From positions 1-64,000 of the forward strand of contig MGUI01000074.1 of assembly GCA_001799895.1 (NCBI GenBank): a stretch of 64,000 nucleotides of DNA. The letters are read 5' to 3'. The notes beneath the pieces are model-generated. The model was not told the origin of the DNA. It saw nothing but the letters and a program-made list of their open reading frames with translations, and made no database searches. A program made the translations under genes and the position numbers. Below, in pieces: positions 49,283 through 57,393 of the stretch (the stretch's first letter is position 1; each line of letters opens with the position of its first letter). Source of the DNA: Elusimicrobia bacterium GWD2_63_28. GTDB lineage: Bacteria > Elusimicrobiota > Elusimicrobia > Elusimicrobiales > UBA9959.

Positions 49283-50416
49283 ATGTCCGAAACTCTTTAC
49301 GAGAACTTCCTGAAAGGCGAATACGCCGTCGAGAACGGCGACGCTTCGCTGATCATAACCAAGTCCTCCTGCTACAGGGTGAAAGAGGAAACCATAGCAC
49401 TGGTTGAGAACCTGCCCGCGCGGGGAGATAAGCAACACTTCATAAAGGCCATGGAAGGGCTCGGCATAGCGAAGGCCGCTCCCATCTTCGACAGGCTGCT
49501 GGCTATCGGGGCGCTCAGGCTCAAAGAGAAGAAAAAACTCAGCGGCGCGCTGAGCGCAATCGTAAGGCCTGATTTCCGGCTTATCCCCGCGGCCTGGCAG
49601 GAGAAGGCTTTCAGGGCCCTGGGCCTCGCCCCTTCCCCGGAATGGCTGGGCCGCAACTTCGGCAAGGTCTTCGCCCTGGCCGCGGCGGGCCTGCTGCTGA
49701 GCCTCGCCGTTTCATACACCGGCCTCTACCCGGCGCTGGCCAAGCTGTCCCACGGCGCCCCGGCCACCCTCACCATGTTCGCCCTGGTCTTCCTGGGCAG
49801 CGTCATACACGAGCTGGGCCATTCTTACGCCGCGGCCGCGGCCGGCATAGCTTTCCGGCCCATAGGTTTTTCCATCTATCTTTTCCTGCCGGTTTTCTAC
49901 GCTAATGTTTCCGGCATGGAACGGCTGCCCCTAAAGGAAAAAGCCGCCATTGATCTGGGCGGATTTTTTACCGAGTCGGCCTACCTGCTGCTCCTGCTTG
50001 CCCTCTGGTTTTTCACCAAAGACCTGCTTTTCCTGGCGGCCGTAAAATGGATGTCCCTTATCATCGTGTTCAACATGAACCCCCTGCTGCGCACCGACGC
50101 CTACTGGCTGTACAAGGACTTCAGGAAAAGTTTCCCCGGCCACAGGCTGGCGGACTGGTTCCATTACCTGTACCTGGCGGCTTTCCTCGGCTTCTCGCTG
50201 TACCTGTTCAAATACATCTATCTGCAGGCGGGCACGATCCTCGCCCTGCTCTCTTCGATCTGGGCCAGCCCGGCCCTGCTGCTGAGCGAAGGCTACAAGA
50301 TCATACTGGGCTTTTACCTGATCATCATCTTCTTCACCGGCGGGGCGAAACGGCTGGAGGAAACGCGGCAGGAATGGCTGGAAATGAAAGGCGGCAAGGC
50401 TCCGGCGCGCGCCTAG
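49283..50416 (+). CDS. M50-family membrane metallopeptidase of the RiPP locus
   Basis: 377 residues. The first 120 residues are soluble and winged-helix-like (YRVKEETIALVENLPARGD, FDRLLAIGALRLKEKKK). Next come membrane helices with the zinc motif VIHELGHSYAAAAAG (H176, E177, H180) and the third ligand in NPLLRTDAYW (D272), the layout of site-2-protease-like enzymes found in peptide-maturation loci. It could remove the leader or help export. It starts 16 bases after the maturase gene, and both share strand and terminator. Confidence 0.9.
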   Translation: MSETLYENFLKGEYAVENGDASLIITKSSCYRVKEETIALVENLPARGDKQHFIKAMEGLGIAKAAPIFDRLLAIGALRLKEKKKLSGALSAIVRPDFRLIPAAWQEKAFRALGLAPSPEWLGRNFGKVFALAAAGLLLSLAVSYTGLYPALAKLSHGAPATLTMFALVFLGSVIHELGHSYAAAAAGIAFRPIGFSIYLFLPVFYANVSGMERLPLKEKAAIDLGGFFTESAYLLLLLALWFFTKDLLFLAAVKWMSLIIVFNMNPLLRTDAYWLYKDFRKSFPGHRLADWFHYLYLAAFLGFSLYLFKYIYLQAGTILALLSSIWASPALLLSEGYKIILGFYLIIIFFTGGAKRLEETRQEWLEMKGGKAPARA

Positions 50417-50435
50417 GGAATCAAAACGGGGCAAG

Positions 50436-50470
50436 AAAAAAGGCCGGCTCATTGAGCCGGCCTCTTCTTT
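50436..50470. terminator. Bidirectional terminator of the RiPP-type locus
   Basis: A 10-bp stem AGGCCGGCTC / GAGCCGGCCT with a 3-base loop, an A run before and a T-rich run after, lies between the M50 gene (+) and the secreted-protein gene (-). Confidence 0.85.
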
Positions 50471-50482
50471 TACAGCCGCGGC

Positions 50483-51163
50483 TTACAGCCCGAAGGGCGT
50501 AGGCTCGGCGGTGGGATAGCAGGGCGTATGTATCGGGCCCACCCACTGGTTGGGGGCGGGGATCACCGGGAACGGGTTGGGCCGGCTGATGAAGTTGCCC
50601 TCGGGGCAGCGGTAGATGCAGGTATTGCCGGCGTCCATGGCCAGCGTGCAGGTGCCGCTGATGGCCTTGGGCTGCTCGATGAGGCCCTTCGGGGTCAGGT
50701 AGATACCGTCGAAGGTTGTCTTGGTCTTATACTTGTACACGGCGGAGACGGGGCGCAGGTTCAGGAAGCGGCCCCACAGGCACACTTCGAAAACTTCTTT
50801 CTGCCCGGGCTTCAGCTCGCGCGGCGCGGTTACTATCACGCGGGTGGTTTCGCGGAAGTACTCGGTGCGCGGGAAGCAGATCTGGCCGGCCGGGTAGCCC
50901 ATGTTCTGGCAGTCCTGGTAGGTTTCCATCGCGCTCAGGCTGATGTCGGCCGAGGTCAGCGGGCTCTCGGCGGTGAATTCCACTGTCTTGCAGTCCCGGC
51001 TGCTATAGGTCGGTATGCCGAACTTGGTCTCGGGAACATCTATCTTGACGGCGGAGGCCTGCTGCTTGAAAGATTTTATGTCCAAGGCCTGTTCGAAGCT
51101 CACCTGGGCCTGCGCCATAGAGGCGGCGGCCAGCAGGGATACAACGGCTATCATAATTTTCAT
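50483..51163 (-). CDS. Secreted cysteine- and proline-containing protein, unknown
   Basis: 226 residues with a signal peptide (MKIMIAVVSLLAAASMAQA). The mature part is strand-rich (TVEFTAESPLTSADISLSAM, TTRVIVTAPRELKPGQKEVFEVCLWG), like an immunoglobulin-type fold. It has eight scattered cysteines and a Pro-rich end (RPNPFPVIPAPNQW). No family recognised. It is convergent with the RiPP-type locus, and three TGGACC repeats lie upstream (51245-51294). Confidence 0.65.
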   Translation of the reverse strand: MKIMIAVVSLLAAASMAQAQVSFEQALDIKSFKQQASAVKIDVPETKFGIPTYSSRDCKTVEFTAESPLTSADISLSAMETYQDCQNMGYPAGQICFPRTEYFRETTRVIVTAPRELKPGQKEVFEVCLWGRFLNLRPVSAVYKYKTKTTFDGIYLTPKGLIEQPKAISGTCTLAMDAGNTCIYRCPEGNFISRPNPFPVIPAPNQWVGPIHTPCYPTAEPTPFGL

Positions 51164-51244
51164 CTGTTTCTCCTGAATATATGGTTTTGGGAACTTTCCC
51201 CTTAATACTATTGTAGGAGAAAGCAGGGCACGGAGTAAGAGGCC

Positions 51245-51294
51245 TTGGACCTACGCGAAAAGTATTTGGACCCACGAAGGGATATGGACCTAAA
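51245..51294. promoter_or_regulatory. Three TGGACC(T/C)A direct repeats
   Basis: TTGGACCTACG (51245), TTGGACCCACG (51266) and ATGGACCTAAA (51284) stand 18-21 bases apart in the 160-base gap before the secreted-protein gene. This is a candidate binding-site array. A related GGCCTTTAG-containing string occurs upstream of the C11 peptidase gene. Confidence 0.4.
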
Positions 51295-51324
51295 GGCCGG
51301 TTTTAGTGCCCTTTGAGGGCGCTA

Positions 51325-52170
51325 TCAAAAATCCCTGATCTTCACGGCCTTCGCTTCCACTACAAAAAGCGCCGACTTGGGGGTTTTTTCCTGCACTGTA
51401 TAGGCGGTGACGGAAGAGAGGTTCACAGACATCAGCTGGAAGAAGTCGCGCAGCGTGTCGGCGTCGGCCCGCACTATGCCGCGGCGGAACCAGGTCCGCT
51501 TGCCGGAGGCTATCAGCTCGTCGTGCCGCTTGGAGAGCCGGTCGAAGAGTTCCTGCGAAGCCGCCTTCTGCGGAGATTCCACCTGCGCCCCGGCCAACGG
51601 GCACTTGTAGCCTTTGCCGACTTTGCGCAGCAGCTTCACGGCGAAGAATTTTTTTATTATGGCGGCTGCGGCGGTTTTAGACAGCCCGGCCGCTTCCGCC
51701 AGTTTTTCCGGGGTCCAGATCCCGCTGTCGTTGGAGAGCAGCTGGTAGCAGAGATGGGCCTCGGGCGTGGCTGAAATAACGTCCAGGTGTTCCAGCGTCA
51801 TGTAGAACTTGCGCCCGGCTATGGCCTGCCGCAGGGCTTTCTGCGCAGGGGACAGGGCCAGCACCGCCGGCTTGTCGGCCAGCATGGGCTCCAGGATCTC
51901 GCCGAACAACTCGTCGCCTGACATGGTCCGCAGCCAGGCCCGCGTCAGTTCCTGGGCGGGCGCGCTGTTGCGCACCAGCCGCAGGCCGAAGATGAAGCCG
52001 CGCATATGCTTGAACAGCGGCAGTATGCGGCCCTGCTCCATCAGCAGGTACTTGCGGTAGCACATCCCCAGCACCTTGTCCCCCCCGTTATCATGGAAGA
52101 ACCGGTAGGCGGTGGGAAAACCCGCCTCCTGCCGCAATTTTACCAGCGTGTCGGAGAAGATAGTGCCCAT
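51325..52170 (-). CDS. Putative transcriptional regulator (TIGR02147-like)
   Basis: 281 residues, soluble. The N-terminus (LVKLRQEAGFPTAYRFFHDNGG) resembles an XRE-type helix-turn-helix. A winged-helix segment is near 150-185 (LSNDSGIWTPEKLAEAAGLSKTAAAAIIKKFFAVKLLRKV). The C-terminal domain (RRGIVRADADTLRDFFQLMSVNLSSV) recalls the TIGR02147 family, known mainly from Fibrobacter and related phyla. The DNA target is unknown. It sits between the RiPP-type locus and the metal-transport genes and could regulate either. Confidence 0.5.
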   Translation of the reverse strand: MGTIFSDTLVKLRQEAGFPTAYRFFHDNGGDKVLGMCYRKYLLMEQGRILPLFKHMRGFIFGLRLVRNSAPAQELTRAWLRTMSGDELFGEILEPMLADKPAVLALSPAQKALRQAIAGRKFYMTLEHLDVISATPEAHLCYQLLSNDSGIWTPEKLAEAAGLSKTAAAAIIKKFFAVKLLRKVGKGYKCPLAGAQVESPQKAASQELFDRLSKRHDELIASGKRTWFRRGIVRADADTLRDFFQLMSVNLSSVTAYTVQEKTPKSALFVVEAKAVKIRDF

Positions 52171-52180
52171 GAGTGAAATT

Positions 52181-53026
52181 CTACTTTAAACCCCCGCCGT
52201 CTTCAACGGCTCTCCCCCTGTAACGCAGTTTGTCGGCGCAAAAAGCGGCCAGGGCCAGCGCCCCGAAGGCGCAAACGATTGCGGGCCCGGTGGGCAGGTC
52301 GAACCTGGCGGAGGCGTAGATCCCGGCGAGGCTGGTGCCCACGCCCAGCCCCCAGCCCAGCCAGAGGCGCCCTTTCAGAGTGGAGGAAAAGCGCATGGCC
52401 GACACCGCGGGTATTATCAGGAAAGTAAAAACCAGCAGCACGCCGGCCAGTTCCACCGAGCTGGTGACCACGAAACCGAACAGCGCGTAGAAGAAGAAAT
52501 CCCACAGCCGCGCGCCGGCGCCGCAGTCCGCCGCGGAGGCCGGGCAGAAAGAGATGGCGGCGAAGCGCGCCCTGAACGCGTAATGCGCCAGGCCTACGGC
52601 GGCGTAGAGCGCCGCGGTCCTGGCCACCTGCGGCCAGGTCACGAACAGGATATTGCCGACCAGCATGCCTTTGAGATGCTCCGCTTCGCCGGGCAACCGG
52701 TCCAGCACCATCACGGCCAGCGCCGCCGACACCACGTACACTATGCCGATGGCCGCCTCCTGCATGGCACCGGTGGTCTTCCTGCCGCGCGACAGCGCGA
52801 ACACCCCCGCCCCGACAAAGGTGGCGGCGAGCGAGGCGAAGTAGGAGCCGGCCGTATGCAGCTCCAGGCCGAACAGCACCCCGGTGATGGCGCCCAGCGC
52901 CGCTATCTGCGCCAGCGCCAGGTCCACAAAGATCACGCCCCGCGCCAGTATATGTATTCCCAGGTAGGCGTGTATGCCCACCATTATCACGGCCGCGGCC
53001 ATGGCCGGCAGCATTATTTCCAGCAT
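52181..53026 (-). CDS. Zinc/manganese ABC transporter permease
   Basis: 281 residues with eight or nine helices of the ABC-3 family: GIHAYLGIHILARGVIFVDLALAQIAALG near the start, then VTSSVELAGVLLVFTFLIIPAVSAM, as in ZnuB/TroC. It imports Zn(II) or Mn(II) with the substrate-binding protein encoded upstream. No ATPase gene lies between or beside them, which is unusual for this operon type. 51 bases containing a GC-rich palindrome near 53043-53072 separate it from the binding-protein gene. Confidence 0.88.
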   Translation of the reverse strand: MLEIMLPAMAAAVIMVGIHAYLGIHILARGVIFVDLALAQIAALGAITGVLFGLELHTAGSYFASLAATFVGAGVFALSRGRKTTGAMQEAAIGIVYVVSAALAVMVLDRLPGEAEHLKGMLVGNILFVTWPQVARTAALYAAVGLAHYAFRARFAAISFCPASAADCGAGARLWDFFFYALFGFVVTSSVELAGVLLVFTFLIIPAVSAMRFSSTLKGRLWLGWGLGVGTSLAGIYASARFDLPTGPAIVCAFGALALAAFCADKLRYRGRAVEDGGGLK

Positions 53027-53077
53027 AAAAGTTCCCCTTAAGCCGCCGGGGCGGATCCGCCGCCCCCGGCGCTGCGT

Positions 53078-53983
53078 TTATTTTTTCCCCGCGGCTGCTT
53101 CCAGCCCGGCTATCACACGGTCGAAGACGTCGAAGTAGGTCTTCACCCCTGCGGCGCCACCGGCGCTGACCGGGGCCGTCACCACAACGGCTCCGATTTT
53201 AGCGGCCAGGAAATCCGGGCCTTTGCGCGGGTAGTAGCTCTCCGTAAGTATCACCTTTACGTTCTCCGCCGTCATCTTCTTCACCAAGCCGTCCAGGTGC
53301 GAGGCGGAGGGCGGAATGCCGGGCTTGGGCTCCACGTGGCCGGCCACCTCCAACCCGAAGCGCCGCGCGAAGTACGGCCAGGAGCCGTGGTAGGTGACCA
53401 CCTTCAGCCCCTTGAACCTGGCCGCGCGCGCGCCCCAGGCGGCCAGCCGCTCGTCGGTCTCTGCCGCGAAGTATTCGTAATTAGCGTCGAACAGCGCGGC
53501 CTTCTCCGGGGCCAGCCGCTTGAGCCCGGCCAGGATATTCTTAGCCATCACCTTCGCGTTGGCCGGGTCCAGCCAGTAATGCGGGTTGCCGTAGATGTGT
53601 ATGTCCCCCATCGAGGCGTCCACCTTGCCCTCCGGCCGCTCCAGCAGTTCTACGCCAGCCGAGGCGTCCACGTAACCTGGCTGGCCATAGAACAGCGCCT
53701 TGTTCCTGGCGGCGTTTACAAGGCTGTCGAGCCACATATCCAGGTCCAGCCCGACGCGCACCACCATATCCGCCTTCTTCAATTTGAACACCATGCTCGG
53801 CCGGGGTTCCACCATATGCAGGTCCTGCCCGCCCGAAGCCAGGCTTTCCACCTTAACCTCCGCGCCCCCTATTCTTTCGCAGATATACTTCAGGTCGGTG
53901 GAGGCCGTCATTATTTTTAATTCAGCGCGCGCAGGGCAGGCCCAGAGCGCCAGCGCCGCCGCCGTCAATAATATTTTCTTCAT
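53078..53983 (-). CDS. Zinc/manganese ABC transporter substrate-binding protein
   Basis: 301 residues with a signal peptide (MKKILLTAAALALWACPARA). It belongs to the ZnuA/TroA cluster A-I: metal ligands are seen in GQDLHMVEPRPS (first His), NPHYWLDPANAKVMA (second His), TYHGSWPYFARRFGL (third His) and a late Glu/Asp (TESYYPRKG). There is no His-rich loop, so high zinc loading is less certain and manganese is possible. Its stop is followed by the permease gene. Confidence 0.9.
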   Translation of the reverse strand: MKKILLTAAALALWACPARAELKIMTASTDLKYICERIGGAEVKVESLASGGQDLHMVEPRPSMVFKLKKADMVVRVGLDLDMWLDSLVNAARNKALFYGQPGYVDASAGVELLERPEGKVDASMGDIHIYGNPHYWLDPANAKVMAKNILAGLKRLAPEKAALFDANYEYFAAETDERLAAWGARAARFKGLKVVTYHGSWPYFARRFGLEVAGHVEPKPGIPPSASHLDGLVKKMTAENVKVILTESYYPRKGPDFLAAKIGAVVVTAPVSAGGAAGVKTYFDVFDRVIAGLEAAAGKK

Positions 53984-53993
53984 GGCTTTCTCC

Positions 53994-55133
53994 TTATTCC
54001 AGCTCGTGGCTATGCGGGCCCAGGCCGAAGATCAGCTGGAACCAGGCTTCGTCAGTTTTTTCGCCGCTCAGATTTATATGCTTATACTGCGCCCGCAGCG
54101 TGGTGGTCTCGGTCAGGTGCCGGGTGGCTATCAGCGAGTAATCGCGCTCATAGGTTATCTCCGGGAAGGCGTTCTCGGCGTAGTCGAAGCGCGCGCCGAA
54201 ATCCCAGTATTTGCTCTGCCTGTAATTGGCCAGGAAATACAGGCCGTCGCGCTTAAGTTCGCCTACCGGGATATCGCGCTTCAGGCGCAGGTACTCGCCC
54301 TGCAGCGTGAACCGCTTATAAGTTGAGGGCCAGAACTTCAGCGTGAAGTCAGCGCCGGCTATATTTATATTGTCCCGGTGATGCTCCCAATGGCTGCCTT
54401 TGCCCTTCAGCCAGCTGGTTCCCAGTTCCAGTTCTGCGCCGTCCGAAAGCGGGAAGGACATGTTCATGCGCCCGGTATAGATCTTGCCGGCCGGCGAGAA
54501 CTCCTCGCTTTCAGCCGGCGCCAGCACCACAGTGACGGTGCTCTGGTCCACGTCCAGCACGTCGGCCGTCAGGTCCCCGTCCACGTGGTGGGCGTGGGCA
54601 TTGCCCTGCCAGGCGCCGGCCTGTACCTGCGCGTAGAAAGGCAGCGGCAGCAGGTATTTCAGCACCGCGCCCTGCGGGTTCAGCGCGTGTTCGCCAAGGA
54701 ACTTCGTCAGCGCGGCGGGCTGGTCGGCCATGGCCCTGGTATGGCTGTGAGCCTTATTCAGCTTACCGAACTCGGCGTTGACCTTCCCCACCTCCGCCGA
54801 AAGCCCTCCGGCCAGGCTCAGGAAGGAGACCTTGGCCTCGCAGATCTCGCTGGCGTATTCTTCGCCGTGCTTGTGCAGGGCCAGGAACACGTCGGCCTTC
54901 ATCTCGGGATAAATGTAGCCCTGGAAGGCTGTCTCCACCTCGCTGAACTGCAGCATGTTGCGCGTCTCGTCCGACTTATTTGAGCTGGTATGCCCGTCGA
55001 TAACGCCTATCAGGCTGATGTCCGGCAAATTGGCCGGCGTACCGCGCATACCCTGCGGCGGCGTGCCGGTTTCCTGGGCGGCGGACGCGCAGCAAAGTCC
55101 GAAATACAAAGACAAAGCAATAATTTTTTTCAT
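53994..55133 (-). CDS. Predicted outer-membrane protein of the metal-uptake locus
   Basis: 379 residues with a signal peptide (MKKIIALSLYFGLCCASAAQ). Barrel-like strands alternate throughout. Histidines are abundant (LALHKHGEEY, NKAHSHTRA, NAHAHHVDGD, HWEHHRD), and the end is GPHSHELE, a pattern of zinc-responsive outer-membrane proteins next to ZnuA genes. It probably lets metal pass the outer membrane. It leads the three-gene unit; the 87-base gap upstream shows no certain Zur box. Confidence 0.75.
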   Translation of the reverse strand: MKKIIALSLYFGLCCASAAQETGTPPQGMRGTPANLPDISLIGVIDGHTSSNKSDETRNMLQFSEVETAFQGYIYPEMKADVFLALHKHGEEYASEICEAKVSFLSLAGGLSAEVGKVNAEFGKLNKAHSHTRAMADQPAALTKFLGEHALNPQGAVLKYLLPLPFYAQVQAGAWQGNAHAHHVDGDLTADVLDVDQSTVTVVLAPAESEEFSPAGKIYTGRMNMSFPLSDGAELELGTSWLKGKGSHWEHHRDNINIAGADFTLKFWPSTYKRFTLQGEYLRLKRDIPVGELKRDGLYFLANYRQSKYWDFGARFDYAENAFPEITYERDYSLIATRHLTETTTLRAQYKHINLSGEKTDEAWFQLIFGLGPHSHELE

Positions 55134-55220
55134 AGATCTCCTTCAAACTGTATCGTACGCCCCAAAAGGCAACAGCCCTTCGAAGCGGGTATGTGGGAAT
55201 TATTAAAAGGCAGGCGCCTT

Positions 55221-55493
55221 CTAGCGGGGAGGGGCGCGGCCGCAGAAAGCCGATAAGACATGGCGCAAAACCGGCCGCCCGGGGAGGGCGGCCGTGTTCA
55301 CTACAAAATTATCGGGGCGCACCAGCAGCCTGGTGCCGCAGTCGGCGTTGAGTTCCGGGGCACCGGCCACCGAGCAGACCTGGCAACTCTCCCCCGCCTC
55401 GTGGGCGGGGCCGAGCATGTGCAGGTCCCACGCCCCCGCGGCTACGGCCGCGAAAGCGAGGCACAGAAATGTTTTTACAGCCCGGAACTTCAT
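55221..55493 (-). CDS. Small secreted CxxC protein
   Basis: 90 residues with a signal peptide (FLCLAFAAVAAGAWDL). The mature part has HEAGESCQVCSVAG (CxxC with a nearby His), another Cys in NADCGTRL and a last one near the C-terminus, suitable for metal binding or disulfides. It overlaps the end of the NapH-like gene by four bases, so it is probably translated with it. Its role may be metal or redox handling for the neighbouring membrane protein. Confidence 0.6.
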   Translation of the reverse strand: MKFRAVKTFLCLAFAAVAAGAWDLHMLGPAHEAGESCQVCSVAGAPELNADCGTRLLVRPDNFVVNTAALPGRPVLRHVLSAFCGRAPPR

Positions 55494-56635
55494 GTGGATA
55501 TTTTAACTTTTTCGAATTTACCCGCGGGCGGCAGCTGGCGCCGGCCGGCCGAGAACGAGACGGCCCCGGCGGGGCAGGCCGCCAGGCAGTCGCCGCACGC
55601 GAAACAGTCCGGAATGGCGCGGTCCCGCCTGAGTATGGCGCCCATCACCGTAGAAGGGCAGGCCCGCTCGCAGGCGCCGCAGGCCACGCACTTGGCGTAA
55701 TCCACCCTTACCTTGTACACGCTGATCTTTTCTGCGAGCCAGCCGACGAGCCCGAAAGGGCAGAACAGGTGGCACCAGGGCCGGTACAGGAACAGCGACG
55801 CGGCCAGCAGCAGGGTGATGAACCCCGCGCCCCAAACGCCGAGCGCCAGCGGGCTGTAGATCTTGAAAGGATCCACCGGTGCGACGATATCGAGGCCCAG
55901 CATGGCCCCCAGCACCAGCGCTATAAAGAAAAGTATGCGCACCGTGTTGGTGAGAGCGAACGGCAGTCGCCAGCGCTTCAGGTCCCCGGCGCGGCCCAGC
56001 CGGAAGAGCAGGTCCTGCAGCACGCCGAGCTGGCAGCCCCAGGAGCAGATGAACTTATTGGCCAGCACCACCAGGAGCAGGAACACGGCGAGCGCCTTCA
56101 GGCGCGGCAGGAAGACAACCCCGCTTTCCCCATAGAGCACAATGGCGTCCTTTACCGTGCCCATGGGGCTGGGATCCGCGCCCAGGGCCACGCCGAAGAT
56201 TAGCACGGCGGCGAAGTAGAACCAGTTGCGCAAAGCGCCTTTCATGAGGCCGCGCCGCAGCAGCGGGAAAACCGCCAGCAGGAAGGCCGCCCACATTATG
56301 AATTTAAGGGCTATCTTTAGCCAGTTCTTGGAGGCGGCCTCGTTGTGCAGCGCCAGCTCGCGCTCCACCGTGGCCCTCAGGCCGTCCTCGGGCAGTTCGC
56401 CGTAATAGATGGGCGCGGACATGCGGGAACCGTAGGCCGCGCTGGCCACTTCCTCCGGCAGGTTATTGGCGGCGGCGAATTCCGCCGCGGTCATCCCCGC
56501 TGAATACACCAGCGGCCCGGCCAGCCCGGCTTTTTCCTCTTTGTCTTTCCACATAGAAGAGGAAAAGTAGGAACCTGTCAGAACGAAGAGCAGCAGCAGG
56601 ACGGAGCTGACGGCGGTTTTAAGATATGGGCGCAT
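55490..56635 (-). CDS. NapH/CcoG-like membrane ferredoxin
   Basis: 381 residues with five or six helices. Cytoplasmic cysteine pairs CSWGCQLG and CHLFCPFGL fit the NapH/NosR/RdxA family, and two [4Fe-4S] motifs follow: CVACGACERACP and CFACGDCLAACP. It would pass electrons from the quinone pool or cytoplasm to a periplasmic partner. The 120-residue N-terminal periplasmic part is unusual and unassigned. It is followed by a CxxC secreted protein and lies next to metal-uptake genes. Confidence 0.85.
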   Translation of the reverse strand: MRPYLKTAVSSVLLLLFVLTGSYFSSSMWKDKEEKAGLAGPLVYSAGMTAAEFAAANNLPEEVASAAYGSRMSAPIYYGELPEDGLRATVERELALHNEAASKNWLKIALKFIMWAAFLLAVFPLLRRGLMKGALRNWFYFAAVLIFGVALGADPSPMGTVKDAIVLYGESGVVFLPRLKALAVFLLLVVLANKFICSWGCQLGVLQDLLFRLGRAGDLKRWRLPFALTNTVRILFFIALVLGAMLGLDIVAPVDPFKIYSPLALGVWGAGFITLLLAASLFLYRPWCHLFCPFGLVGWLAEKISVYKVRVDYAKCVACGACERACPSTVMGAILRRDRAIPDCFACGDCLAACPAGAVSFSAGRRQLPPAGKFEKVKIST

Positions 56636-56690
56636 ATTTAGCGGGCGCTTAAACAGGGCAGAGTGGACAAAAAAGCCCGGGGCTTGTCTA

Positions 56691-57065
56691 TTACAGGAGT
56701 TTCTCCGCGCCCGAGTAAATTTCCTCCACCTTCAGCACGGCCGCGGCCACGCGCGGGAATTTATCCGGGATAGAGGCCTTCAGGTCCTCATAGACCGGGC
56801 CCGAGGCCAGGTACTCTATACTGCCCTTCGCCTGATACGGTTTGCGCGGCCTGGCCAGGAACAGGAAAGAACCTTTGCTGCCGTTCTTTATATTCTCGCG
56901 CGTCTTATGGAAGTAATTGTCCATGACGGCTATGCGGCCGTCTTCCAGCAGTTTCATGCCCAGGACATATACGGAGTTGGGCAGGCCGTTCTTATCGACG
57001 GTAGTGAAAACAGCGGGCCCTTCGCGCAAAGGCCAGGCCTCCTTTAATATCTCTTTAGCTCCCAT
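56691..57065 (-). CDS. Pyridoxamine 5'-phosphate oxidase-like flavin-binding protein
   Basis: 124 residues of the split-barrel fold: GPAVFTTVDKNGLPNSVYVLGMKLLED, IAVMDNYFHKTRENIKNG and FLFLARPRKPYQAKGSIEYLASG are typical of this family, which binds FMN, heme or F420. It is too short and lacks the residues expected of true PdxH, so a generic flavin reductase or redox role is likelier. The ATG after GGAGGG is the start. The same frame continues upstream into a remnant of an HD-domain gene. Confidence 0.82.
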   Translation of the reverse strand: MGAKEILKEAWPLREGPAVFTTVDKNGLPNSVYVLGMKLLEDGRIAVMDNYFHKTRENIKNGSKGSFLFLARPRKPYQAKGSIEYLASGPVYEDLKASIPDKFPRVAAAVLKVEEIYSGAEKLL

Positions 57066-57170
57066 ATATTTCCCTCCGGCCGCAGCCACGGAACGCAAGA
57101 CTACTTCAATGATATCCAATTTATCAGCGTCGCGCGTCAACAATAACCCTGCCCGGATCGCCCCGCCCAA
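57066..57170 (-). pseudogene. Remnant of an HD-domain gene
   Basis: An in-frame stretch of about 35 codons (GAIRAGLLLTRDADKLDIIE...) directly before the PNPOx-like gene contains RDADKLDI, the terminal HD motif seen in the 46437-47261 product. It is closed by a stop upstream. It looks like the tail end of a deleted gene. Confidence 0.55.
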
Positions 57171-57172
57171 AA

Positions 57173-57202
57173 GCCGCAGCCGCTGAATTTAGCGGCTGCG
57201 GC
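57173..57202 (-). terminator. Terminator after the DUF5320 gene
   Basis: A 12-bp perfect stem (GCCGCAGCCGCT / AGCGGCTGCGGC) with a 6-base loop is followed by TTTT on the minus strand. It lies directly downstream of the gene ending at 57213. Confidence 0.7.
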
Positions 57203-57212
57203 GTTCCCCCTC

Positions 57213-57389
57213 TCAACCACCTCCGCGCCGGCGCCTTCCTTTCCCTCCGTCCCGCGCGCCTTTTCCACCGCCTCTGCGGCCGGCGCACGGCGCGTCCTTC
57301 GCTTTTCCCGCCCCGCCGGCGCAGGGGCCGCGCCCCCGCCCTGTTTTCGGGCCTTTCCCGCCGGGACCTGTTCCGTTTCTTGCTGGCAT
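57213..57389 (-). CDS. DUF5320-family small glycine-rich protein
   Basis: 58 residues starting MPARNGTGPGGKGPKTGRG, the DUF5320 signature, followed by GPC and a tail dominated by Gly, Arg and Lys. Such proteins travel with NifX-like and MinD/ferredoxin genes in anaerobes, as here. The ribosome site GGGAGG overlaps the stop of the DUF89 gene. A longer frame upstream is not used, since the family starts at this Met. Function unknown. Confidence 0.82.
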   Translation of the reverse strand: MPARNGTGPGGKGPKTGRGRGPCAGGAGKAKDAPCAGRRGGGKGARDGGKGRRRRGGG

Positions 57390-57393
57390 ACGA

